A stretch of 64,000 nucleotides of DNA from Flavobacteriales bacterium. GTDB taxonomy: Bacteria; Bacteroidota; Bacteroidia; Flavobacteriales_D; CAJJDF01. Shown piece by piece: positions 18,151 to 25,640 of the stretch. The position numbers were made by a program, and so were the translations under genes. Position 1 is the stretch's first letter. Each line of letters begins with the position of its first letter. The stretch covers positions 550,156-614,155 of the forward strand of contig JABAYJ010000009.1 of assembly GCA_018609055.1 (NCBI GenBank). The letters are read 5' to 3'. The notes beneath the pieces are model-generated. The model was given only the letters and a program-made list of their open reading frames with translations, was not told where the DNA came from and searched no databases.

Positions 18151-19911
18151 ATGAAATCAATACTATTTTTTTTAAGTCTTTTTGTTTTTTCTTTTGGATA
18201 CAGCCAAAGTCTACCTATTAATTTTGAGAGCTCTGTAACCACTTCAGATTTTATAAATTTTGATGGTGGAATGTCTGTTGTTGTTGCTAATCCAAGTAAA
18301 ACAGGAATTAATTTAAGTGATTCTGTAGGACGAATGGTAAGAGATAGCGGACAAATTTGGGGAGGGAGTAAGATTACTTTATCCTCAAACCTTAGTTTTT
18401 CTGTACTTACCAAACTATCTATGAAAGTGTATACCACAGCTCCTATTGGAACAGTAGTTAAATTTAAACTAGAAAGTAGTACAGGAAGTGGTTCTGCAGA
18501 AGTAAATGCTGTAACTACAGTTACAGGAGCATGGGAAACTCTAGAATGGATTTTTGCAGGAACTCCTAACACCTTTGATGAAGTTGTGTTTATGTTCGAT
18601 TTTGGTAATTTGGGCAATGGAACTGCAAGTTCAACCTTCTATTTTGATGATGTTGCGCAAGTTGTTGGGCCACCAGCACCTTCATTATTATCTCTCCCTC
18701 TAACTTTTCAATTAGGTGAAGTAAGTTCAGATTTTCTTGATTTTTCTGGTGCCGTAGGTTCTGTAATTACTAATCCTCAAATCTCGGGTATCAATATCAG
18801 TAACAAAGTAGGGGAGATTGTTCGTTACGGAGGAGATATTTGGGCTGGAAGTAAAATTATATTTGCAACTCCTATCAGTTTTGCTACAAATTGGGTAATC
18901 TCCATGAAAATATACACAACAGCTCCTGTAGGAACTAGACTTAAATTGGAAGTAGAAGGATCACCAGGAATTGTTACTCTTGATGCACTTACAACACAAA
19001 CTGGTGCTTGGGAAACAGTAACTTGGAATTTTCATAATCAAACAGGGACTTTTAATAGAATGGCTTTTTTATTCGATTTTGGTGTTGTTGGTAATGGAAC
19101 TGCTACTTCAACATTTTTGTTTGATGATATTGAACAACTATCTGGGCCAGCCTTGCCAACACCTCTTCCGGCTACTCTTCCAGTAGATTTTGAATCGAGT
19201 GTTATTTCTTCTGATTTCAGAAATTTCTTTGGAGGTTATTCTACGGTAATTCCTAATCCTCAAATGGTGGGAGTAAATACTAGTGCTACAGTTGGTCAGT
19301 TTGTTAGGAGTGGAGGTCAATCTTGGGCTCAAAGTAAATTGATATTGAGCGATAGTATGGATTTTTCTTCTAAGAGTTCAATATCTATGAAAGTATATAC
19401 AGATGCGCCTGTAGGAACTTTATTAAAACTAAAAGTAGAAAGCACAGGTTCTGGAGCTGCCAATGAAAAAGATGTGTTAACCACAGTTTCTGGAGGTTGG
19501 GCAACTTACGAATGGGACTTTGCAGGAGATCCACCTGTTTATAATGTATTGACATTTATGTTGGGTTACGGCACTCCAAATACAGCATCACCTACAGCTA
19601 CTTATTTGATAGATGATATTCAGCAAACTATTCCTGGAGGAACTTTGAATATTGAGAGTTTAACTAAAGAAGAAACTATTCAGTATTACCCTAATCCTTC
19701 AACAGATAGAGTGAACTTTAGTTCAAAGGAGGAGAAAATAGCTTCCATAGTATTATTTGATGTACTTGGAAATCAAGTTGCTTCTATAACTCCAAATAGC
19801 TCGAGAACAAGTATAGATGTATCTAACTTACCTAATGGGATATACATTGCTAAAGTGACTATGCAAAATAACTCAGCATTAAGAAGTATCAAATTAGTTG
19901 TAGAGCATTAA
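18151..19911 (+). CDS. T9SS-secreted protein with three tandem beta-sandwich repeats
   Basis: A 586-residue secreted protein: signal peptide (LFFLSLFVFSFGYSQ, to about residue 20), three homologous repeats of about 160 residues (about 21-180, 181-345 and 346-500), and a type A T9SS sorting domain (YYPNPSTDRVNF to the C-terminus, about 515-586). Each repeat opens LP(I/L/V)xFE/Q...S.DF..F.G and contains S(M)K(V/I)YT.APVGT..KLK.E and a closing (F/I)DD(I/V).Q. This looks like a carbohydrate-binding-type jelly roll, but no binding residues can be assigned. Export to the surface by the T9SS is expected; PorT at 60677 belongs to that system. The upstream gap holds a chimeric pseudogene. Confidence 0.88.
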   Translation: MKSILFFLSLFVFSFGYSQSLPINFESSVTTSDFINFDGGMSVVVANPSKTGINLSDSVGRMVRDSGQIWGGSKITLSSNLSFSVLTKLSMKVYTTAPIGTVVKFKLESSTGSGSAEVNAVTTVTGAWETLEWIFAGTPNTFDEVVFMFDFGNLGNGTASSTFYFDDVAQVVGPPAPSLLSLPLTFQLGEVSSDFLDFSGAVGSVITNPQISGINISNKVGEIVRYGGDIWAGSKIIFATPISFATNWVISMKIYTTAPVGTRLKLEVEGSPGIVTLDALTTQTGAWETVTWNFHNQTGTFNRMAFLFDFGVVGNGTATSTFLFDDIEQLSGPALPTPLPATLPVDFESSVISSDFRNFFGGYSTVIPNPQMVGVNTSATVGQFVRSGGQSWAQSKLILSDSMDFSSKSSISMKVYTDAPVGTLLKLKVESTGSGAANEKDVLTTVSGGWATYEWDFAGDPPVYNVLTFMLGYGTPNTASPTATYLIDDIQQTIPGGTLNIESLTKEETIQYYPNPSTDRVNFSSKEEKIASIVLFDVLGNQVASITPNSSRTSIDVSNLPNGIYIAKVTMQNNSALRSIKLVVEH

Positions 19912-19945
19912 TTGGATAGATAAGTTAACCAAACAGATTAAAACA

Positions 19946-19977
19946 AAAAAAGGCTTGTCGTGAGACAAGCCTTTTTT
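19946..19977. terminator. Strong bidirectional hairpin terminator
   Basis: A perfect 14-bp stem (19946-19959 with 19964-19977) closes the tetraloop GTGA. It is flanked by A-run and T-run, so it can stop transcription of the T9SS gene (+) and of the cold-shock gene (-). Confidence 0.85.
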
Positions 19978-19993
19978 AGTAGATTTATAAGTA

Positions 19994-20185
19994 TTAAACG
20001 ACTTTAACGTTTATTGCATTCATTCCTCTTTTTCCTTCTGTTAATTCAAACTGAACAGTATCCTCTTCTCTTATTTGATCGATTAATCCTGTTGCGTGCA
20101 CAAAGTGCTCTGTGTTTGAGTTTTCTTCTGTAATAAAACCAAATCCTTTGGCTTCATTGAAAAATTTTACTTTTCCTGTATTCAT
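19994..20185 (-). CDS. Cold-shock domain protein (CspA family)
   Basis: A 63-residue single cold-shock domain that binds single-stranded RNA and DNA. RNP1 appears as KGFGFITEE (about residues 13-21) and RNP2 as HFVHATGL (27-34); the start MNTGKVKFFNEAKGFGF is canonical. The RNP2 position usually reads VFVH, so HFVH is a small variation common in Bacteroidota. The protein is a little shorter than the usual 66-70 residues. It has a strong terminator shared with the convergent T9SS gene. A decayed, partly deleted copy lies 2 kb away at 17807-17950. Confidence 0.95.
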   Translation of the reverse strand: MNTGKVKFFNEAKGFGFITEENSNTEHFVHATGLIDQIREEDTVQFELTEGKRGMNAINVKVV

Positions 20186-20266
20186 ATTGTATTTTTAATT
20201 TTGCCGAATAAAATTCTCCGACACTACTAGCTATGCAAGGGTCGTGCCAGAAATTAGAGTGAGTAG

Positions 20267-21724
20267 TTATCTCTTCTCATTCACAGTATAAAAATCATTC
20301 ATATAATCAATTAGTGTATTTCTAACTGTATCTGGTGGGAGCACATCCATAATTCGGTTTATGAGGGCAAGTTTATCGGGTACGGCACCATTAGAAAAAC
20401 CTAACATCTTTCCTAGCTTTTCAAAGTTCTCTGACGATAGGTTTTGAGCTAGTTTCTTTACGGTTTCAATCGTTACTTTCTCGGTAGCTTTTTTTACTAA
20501 GCCTTTCTTTTGTACTTTTTCATGGCAGGCTTTCAAGTCTATTAAAAACTCATCAACAAGTGTTTCGTGAATTTTAGAAACTGTGAGGTGCAAATTAGCT
20601 GGGCAATACTCATTGGATAATTGAAACTGTACAAACCATCTTTTCTCATTAAGCTCATCAAACAAATCATAAGGATTTCCTTTGGTGGTGGTAAACGAAA
20701 ACAAAGAAACTTCTGGGTTTCCAACTACTTGTAATCCATCAATAGCATTAATTCCTTCAATAAACCTGTGAGTTGTATTCATTGTTTTTCGGGAGATATC
20801 GCAATAGCCTTCTTTACCCAAAAAGTTCATCACTGCCCAAGCTGCTGCAATTGGTCCACCAGTTTTTGTGCTCAATATTGTTGGGTTTACCAGGGTGTAA
20901 CCCGTCCACTCGGAGCAAGCATAATATTGGTGCTTTCGGTAAGTTTTGTCTTTGTGCATCAGCACAGAACAACCTTTGGCGGTATAGCCGTATTTGTGTA
21001 AATCCATAGAAATGGAAGTCACTCCAGGAACAGAGAAATCAAATTCGGGAACGTTTTCCAATCCCGCCAAGCGATTAAAGCCTAAAACCACTCCGCCAAT
21101 ACATGCATCAATGTGAAATAAGAGGTTATTATTGAGTGCTATGACACCAATTTCTTTAATAGGATCAACTATACCAAACACATAACTAGGAGCAGAGGCA
21201 GCTATTAAAATGGTGTTTTTGGAAATGGCATTCTCTGCAGCTTTGGCATCTGCTTTAAAATCGGGTCTTAAAGGGATTACGATTGGGGTTACTTCAAAAT
21301 AATCGCAGGCTTTAAAAAATGCTGAATGAATAGAATAAGGGATAATGAGTTCAAATTCTGTTTGGGTAGGATTAAGTGCTTTTGCTCTGTTTTTTGCAGT
21401 TTTTACAGCAAGTAAAATACTTTCTGTTCCTCCTGTAGTTAATGTTCCCACTGCGTTTTCACCACCTTGTAAAACTTCGCTACACATAGCAACTACTTCA
21501 GTTTCCATATCACGCAAACTAGGAAATAGAGTAGGATCCACAGGATTTTCTGTCAAAAACATAGAATAAGCTTCTTTGGCAATTTCTTCTATCTCCTTTC
21601 CAGCAAGATACACGGAACAAAAGATTCGTCCGGTTCTCCAATCAAAATCTTGTTGTTGCTTTTGTTTTAATTGGGCGAATATTTCTTGTTTAGAAATTCC
21701 TTTTTCTGGTAAAATGTGTGTCAT
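20267..21724 (-). CDS. PLP-dependent decarboxylase/lyase, sphingosine-1-phosphate-lyase-like
   Basis: Fold-type I PLP enzyme of 485 residues. Visible are the phosphate-binding TTGGTESILLAVKTAK (about 96-111), the aspartate of HIDACIGG (D206) and the Schiff-base lysine in SMDLHKYGYTAKG (K244). The pattern RTGRIFCSVYLAG, NPVDPTLFPSLRDMETEVVAM and DLHKYGYTAKG resembles sphinganine-1-phosphate aldolases rather than typical glutamate decarboxylases. The likely role is cleavage of a phosphorylated long-chain base or a related amine. There is no sphingolipid synthesis gene nearby. A C-terminal helical extension (about 410-485) is present. Substrate uncertain. Confidence 0.8.
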   Translation of the reverse strand: MTHILPEKGISKQEIFAQLKQKQQQDFDWRTGRIFCSVYLAGKEIEEIAKEAYSMFLTENPVDPTLFPSLRDMETEVVAMCSEVLQGGENAVGTLTTGGTESILLAVKTAKNRAKALNPTQTEFELIIPYSIHSAFFKACDYFEVTPIVIPLRPDFKADAKAAENAISKNTILIAASAPSYVFGIVDPIKEIGVIALNNNLLFHIDACIGGVVLGFNRLAGLENVPEFDFSVPGVTSISMDLHKYGYTAKGCSVLMHKDKTYRKHQYYACSEWTGYTLVNPTILSTKTGGPIAAAWAVMNFLGKEGYCDISRKTMNTTHRFIEGINAIDGLQVVGNPEVSLFSFTTTKGNPYDLFDELNEKRWFVQFQLSNEYCPANLHLTVSKIHETLVDEFLIDLKACHEKVQKKGLVKKATEKVTIETVKKLAQNLSSENFEKLGKMLGFSNGAVPDKLALINRIMDVLPPDTVRNTLIDYMNDFYTVNEKR

Positions 21725-21760
21725 GGATTAAAAATAAGAAATAATTCTTTATTCTTTATA

Positions 21761-21852
21761 GCGGGCTGAGGGATTTCGATATATCGAAATTGTCTCGAAG
21801 CCCAATTTGGAAATATTCTAGTTTAAGATTCCTTTTTTTAAGGGAATGACAG
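21761..21852. repeat. Intergenic inverted-repeat element
   Basis: The gap between the PLP enzyme and the tocopherol-cyclase-like gene holds a perfect 18-bp palindrome at 21773-21790 (ATTTCGAT-AT-ATCGAAAT). It is enclosed by GGGCT (21763-21767) and AGCCC, and then comes an ATTCC...GGGAAT hairpin with a T-run near 21829-21847. Sequences of this type (TTTCGATATATCGAAA; GTCATTCCC) are familiar as dispersed intergenic repeats in flavobacteria, but I see only one copy here. The second hairpin may end transcription of the tocopherol-cyclase-like gene. Confidence 0.4.
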
Positions 21853-21864
21853 ATGCAAGGTGTT

Positions 21865-22962
21865 TTATTTACTCAAAGTCGATAAATTTCCAACTGTTTC
21901 TAGCCCAGCAATAGATGTGGTTTCTTCAAAAATAACAGTTCCATTTTTATCTGTTACAGTTAATTTTAGTTGGGCATCAATACTTTCGGCTATACGTCTG
22001 TCCATGGCACCTTTCACAGGAGCTTTTAGTATCCCTACTCTGTCGCGAGAGGTTTCTAGATAATAAGTGTAATCCTTATCGGTAATAGTAATTTTGATAA
22101 TGTCGGAGCTACTAGTGTCTAACTGTAATTTGGCGCCAGAATAAGTCCCAAAACGATTTACGATACTGTCATTTAGGAAAAAACCAAGAAACCCAGGGAA
22201 AGAGCTTCCCATCCAAGGAACATTTGCCACAGAGAGCATAAATGAGGTTTCTGGAGAATCAAAACTATTGGATTGAATCCAGATCCAAGCCGAAGGCATA
22301 GATTTTCCCCAATCTTTCTCAATGTAGCCTAAACCTTTATCAAAATTATAAGTAGTGTTATTCATTTGTAACGAACCACTTAAATCATGATTCAGACTAA
22401 CCACACCATGGTAACATTGCATAAACGGAGCAGATTTATACCAACCCATAATATTCAATTTCTCACCATTTTTTGTAAGTTTTATTTGGTTAGTCATCTT
22501 TACTTTTCCAGTAATAGAAGTAGTATCGTTTTTGATATTAATTGAAATGCTGTCTTCTGAGAAATAGTTGTTTTGGATACGAACGGCAAATTTCTCTTTG
22601 GAGAATGAAAAATCTTCAATAGGGTAGGTATAGTAATAGGTTTTGGCTGTTTTACCATCTATAATTTGAATAAAAGCATGTTGCTCTTCTCCGTTTTCTG
22701 ATAGGGAAATTCCGGGGATAATACTCATGATAGAACTATCATCTTGAGAAACCATTTTGAAATACCACCCTTCAAAATAATTTTCCTTTTTCTTATTTCC
22801 TTGAAATACTTCTGGATTATTTTTTTTCAGTTTTTTGTATCCTGGTATTCTGTCATAATCGTTAAAAACAGTTTCATTTTCTAGTCCTTGAGCTCGAGCA
22901 ATATTAATAGTAGACAAAACAAATACGAGGAGAAAAGAGAAATAGAATAGTGTTTTGTTCAT
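21865..22962 (-). CDS. Secreted tocopherol-cyclase-like protein
   Basis: A 365-residue protein with a signal peptide (MNKTLFYFSFLLVFVLSTINIARAQ). It begins with the family motif YFEGWYFKMVS (about residues 62-72), continues with IPGISLSENGEEQHAFIQIID, and has the GLGYIEKDWGKSMPSAWIWIQSNSF segment (about 210-235) that is the core signature of the tocopherol cyclase family. Plant VTE1 cyclises quinol precursors to tocopherols, but the bacterial relatives are not characterised and are mostly periplasmic. Here the signal peptide makes a role in periplasmic lipid or quinone chemistry possible. It is divergent from OsmC, separated by 96 bp. Confidence 0.8.
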   Translation of the reverse strand: MNKTLFYFSFLLVFVLSTINIARAQGLENETVFNDYDRIPGYKKLKKNNPEVFQGNKKKENYFEGWYFKMVSQDDSSIMSIIPGISLSENGEEQHAFIQIIDGKTAKTYYYTYPIEDFSFSKEKFAVRIQNNYFSEDSISINIKNDTTSITGKVKMTNQIKLTKNGEKLNIMGWYKSAPFMQCYHGVVSLNHDLSGSLQMNNTTYNFDKGLGYIEKDWGKSMPSAWIWIQSNSFDSPETSFMLSVANVPWMGSSFPGFLGFFLNDSIVNRFGTYSGAKLQLDTSSSDIIKITITDKDYTYYLETSRDRVGILKAPVKGAMDRRIAESIDAQLKLTVTDKNGTVIFEETTSIAGLETVGNLSTLSK

Positions 22963-23006
22963 TTTGGTTGATCCGTTAATTCCCTTAAAGTTATGAAATC
23001 TTTTGG

Positions 23007-23035
23007 TTGGGATTTAGTCATTGTTTGTATCTTTA
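23007..23035 (+). promoter_or_regulatory. Candidate Bacteroidota promoter for the OsmC gene
   Basis: TTG at 23007-23009 and TATCTTTA at 23028-23035 are spaced 18 bases apart, close to the Bacteroidota sigma consensus (-33 TTG and -7 TAnnTTTG; the last base differs). The ATG at 23059 follows after 23 bases. This placement supports the shorter start of the OsmC gene. Confidence 0.4.
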
Positions 23036-23058
23036 AATTGTACAATAAAAAACACATT

Positions 23059-23517
23059 ATGTCTTCTCATCATACTTTTAAAGCGAAACTAAATTGGAGA
23101 TTAAACCTTGAATCTTCTGGTAGAATCAGTAAGAATCATCAGGTTAATATTTCAGGAAAACCTAGCTTAGAAGTCTCTGCTGATAAAGCTTTTAAAGGTG
23201 ATGCAAGTTTGCACAATCCCGAAGATTTATTGTTGTCGGCATTAACCTCATGCCACATGATGTCTTATTTGTATGTGTGTGGTCAAAATCAAATTGAAGT
23301 GCTTACTTACTCGGATAATTCAGTAGGATATTTGGAAGTCGAAGGAAGCGGAAAAGGAGGTTTTACAAGTGTTGAATTGAATCCTATTGTTACTATTAAA
23401 AACGAACAAAACTTAGCTTTAGCTAAAGAATTACACGCTAAGGCAAATGAATTGTGCTTTATTGCTAATTCGTGTAATTTCCCAATTCATCACAAGGCAA
23501 AAATTTCAAAAGACTAA
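23059..23517 (+). CDS. OsmC-family peroxidase-like protein
   Basis: OsmC/Ohr proteins reduce organic hydroperoxides with two redox cysteines. In this 152-residue protein C65 lies in LLLSALTSCHMMSYLYVC and C139 in FIANSCNFPIHH, the two expected positions. The start is set at 23059 because the 22 residues encoded upstream lie over a promoter-like element and look unlike the family. It is followed on the opposite strand by the GH113-like pair after 6 bp. The peroxide substrate is inferred from the family only. Confidence 0.9.
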   Translation: MSSHHTFKAKLNWRLNLESSGRISKNHQVNISGKPSLEVSADKAFKGDASLHNPEDLLLSALTSCHMMSYLYVCGQNQIEVLTYSDNSVGYLEVEGSGKGGFTSVELNPIVTIKNEQNLALAKELHAKANELCFIANSCNFPIHHKAKISKD

Positions 23518-23523
23518 TTTGAA

Positions 23524-24522
23524 TTAGCTATTCTTATTGTAAAAAGAGCTTATGACCTTTTCAGCAGGCTTGTTCTGGGGTGAATAGGAATTATCATAAG
23601 CACCACCAGATTTAGAGTAATCTAGATACCATTTCCATGAAAAACCACCAAGAGACCAGTCTTCACACCAAAAGGAATCGAAAATAGCTTGGTAGCAAAT
23701 AGCTTGAGCTTCGGTATTTACAACCGCTTTTTTATTTCCTTTCCAATTCCAAGGTTCAAAGCCAGCTTGGTTTCTACTTTGGAAACCAAATTCGGTAAAC
23801 ACAATTTTCTTCCCAAAATATTGGCTAGTCCTCTTTAGTGCCAACTTTATTGGCTTCATGTTTTTTATACATTGTTCTACACTAGGAGTTTCTTTGTTCG
23901 ACAAAGAGAAATAAGAATCTATTCCAATAAAATCAAGTTCTTTCCAAAAAGGAATGCCTTGGTAATAATCCCAATTTGCACAATAAGTAAGCTTTCCAGA
24001 ATACACTTTTCTGACAGATTTTATTAGGTCAGAAAAATAGGTTTTTCTCTTCTTGGCGAAGTTTCCAATCTCTACACCAATACTCATTGCATCTACTTCG
24101 TTTTCTTCGGCCATTTCAGCAAAAGTGAGAATATATTCCGTATAGGTTTCTTCTAATTTTTTCCAATCTTTTTCTGTAGTATAATTAAAATTTCCACTCC
24201 AGCTACCTTGATGTTCTACAATGGTATGTGGTTTAAGTAATACTTTAAAGTTATTTTGTTTAGCTGCTTTAATATAGTCAGTTACTCCTTCAATAGTTTG
24301 CGAATACCAAAACCCTTCTCTATTAAATTCTAATCCAGAAGTGGTAGATTTAATAAATCCAAAAGATTGCACAGAAACCCAATTAGCATTTGTTTTTTTC
24401 AGGTATGAAAAGTTACTAAAGTCTGGAGCATATTTCTCTCCATTCACACTTATTCCATTCATTTTTTGACCGAATGAATAAGAAGCAATTAGGAATAAAA
24501 AAGGGAGAAGAAACTTAGTCAT
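23524..24522 (-). CDS. GH113-like secreted glycoside hydrolase (copy 2 of pair)
   Basis: A signal peptide (MTKFLLPFLFLIASYSFGQ) is followed by a TIM-barrel glycosidase of the GH113 type, whose founding members are endo-beta-mannanases. The likely acid/base Glu is at about 151 (SIGVEIG) and the nucleophile at about 244 (VFTEFGF); both pairs are present. LLKPH and ANWDYYQGIPFWKELDFIGIDSYF are conserved between the two copies. The start at 24522 is chosen because its ATG overlaps the stop of the upstream copy (ATGACTAA), which implies translational coupling. Whether it cuts mannan is not certain. Length 332 residues. Confidence 0.8.
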   Translation of the reverse strand: MTKFLLPFLFLIASYSFGQKMNGISVNGEKYAPDFSNFSYLKKTNANWVSVQSFGFIKSTTSGLEFNREGFWYSQTIEGVTDYIKAAKQNNFKVLLKPHTIVEHQGSWSGNFNYTTEKDWKKLEETYTEYILTFAEMAEENEVDAMSIGVEIGNFAKKRKTYFSDLIKSVRKVYSGKLTYCANWDYYQGIPFWKELDFIGIDSYFSLSNKETPSVEQCIKNMKPIKLALKRTSQYFGKKIVFTEFGFQSRNQAGFEPWNWKGNKKAVVNTEAQAICYQAIFDSFWCEDWSLGGFSWKWYLDYSKSGGAYDNSYSPQNKPAEKVISSFYNKNS

Positions 24523-25573
24523 TGGTAGCAGCAAAAGTTTCTTTAATTATTGATTCTACTGGTTTGTTTTGAGGAGTAAAACGGTTGTTGGTTTCACCAC
24601 CAGCATTCGGGTGATCGGGATACCATTTCCAAAGGAATCCACCATCAAACCATGATTCGCCCCAAAACCTACAAAACGTAGCTTGGTATGCATTTACCTG
24701 TCCTTGCGAGTTAAAAGTAGAGTTGCTATTGTCTTCCCAGGGTTCTTTTCCTGTATAGTCAACATTTCTGAAACCATATTCAGTAAAAATCACTTTTTTG
24801 TTTTCGTTTAAACTTAAAGCTTTAATCTTGTTAAAATCCGATTCCCAACCTGCGTAACACTCATCAAAAGTTGGAGTTTTTGATTCAGACAAAGGGAAAT
24901 AAGAATCTATGCCGATATAATCGAGCTTGTTCCAAAAAGTTACTTTGTCATAATTATCCCAATTGGCTGCATAATTTAGTTTACCTGAGTAAAATGTTTT
25001 AACCGAATCAATTAATGAATTCCAGAAGGCAGTTCTGTGAACAGTTTTCTTTAACTCAACTCCTACGCAATAAGCTTCAACTCCCATTGAATCTGCTAAA
25101 TGAGCGTAATCTAAAATATAAGTAGCATAAGATGTTTCAAAATTTTGCCAATCAGTTTCATTGGTAAATTCTAAATCTCCTACCCAAATGTTATGAATCC
25201 ATAAATGTGGTTTTAGAAACACTTTTAATCCTTGTTCTTTGGCTAGAATTATAGTTTCAATTAATCCTTGACGTTTTTCACCATACCATTGCCATGACTG
25301 GTTGTACTGAACAGTAGATGAGTTACTTGGGATGAATCCAAATGGTATGATAGAAACCCAAGTAGCATTAATTTTTGTTACAGGAATAAATGCCGAAGAA
25401 TCTATAGCCGAGCTAATTGCAACCATACTCACTCCATTCATCTCGGTGGTGGTCAAAGTATTTTCGCAACCAGTAATGGGATTAGAAGCTGGTTCACAGT
25501 CTGTAGGAGTAGTTTTTTTACAACAGTTTACTAATAAAAGAGTTAAGGCTACTATTGCTGCGTTTCTTATCAT
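24515..25573 (-). CDS. GH113-like glycoside hydrolase lipoprotein (copy 1 of pair)
   Basis: A lipoprotein (lipobox LLLVNC, Cys17) of 352 residues carrying a TIM-barrel domain paralogous to the next gene. The catalytic glutamates are E173 in CVGVELK and E265 in VIFTEYGF. Shared blocks with its partner are MNGVSM, KPHLWIHNIW, ANWDNYDKVTFWNKLDYIGIDSYFPLS and WKWYPDHPNAGG. The pair overlaps and was formed by tandem duplication; one copy is lipid-anchored and the other secreted or periplasmic. No PUL transport genes are adjacent, so a stand-alone role such as remodelling of the cell's own glycan is possible. Confidence 0.8.
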   Translation of the reverse strand: MIRNAAIVALTLLLVNCCKKTTPTDCEPASNPITGCENTLTTTEMNGVSMVAISSAIDSSAFIPVTKINATWVSIIPFGFIPSNSSTVQYNQSWQWYGEKRQGLIETIILAKEQGLKVFLKPHLWIHNIWVGDLEFTNETDWQNFETSYATYILDYAHLADSMGVEAYCVGVELKKTVHRTAFWNSLIDSVKTFYSGKLNYAANWDNYDKVTFWNKLDYIGIDSYFPLSESKTPTFDECYAGWESDFNKIKALSLNENKKVIFTEYGFRNVDYTGKEPWEDNSNSTFNSQGQVNAYQATFCRFWGESWFDGGFLWKWYPDHPNAGGETNNRFTPQNKPVESIIKETFAATND

Positions 25574-25640
25574 AGGTTTAAACTAAAAATTAGTGTTACA
25601 AAAGTTAAATTAGTGATCGACTTATAGTCCAAACGGTTAA

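Noticed and set aside
20768..21009. Two overlapping forward frames inside the PLP-enzyme gene
   Set aside because: Antisense to a gene with clear conserved motifs on the minus strand; Cys/Phe-rich composition is a shadow of it.
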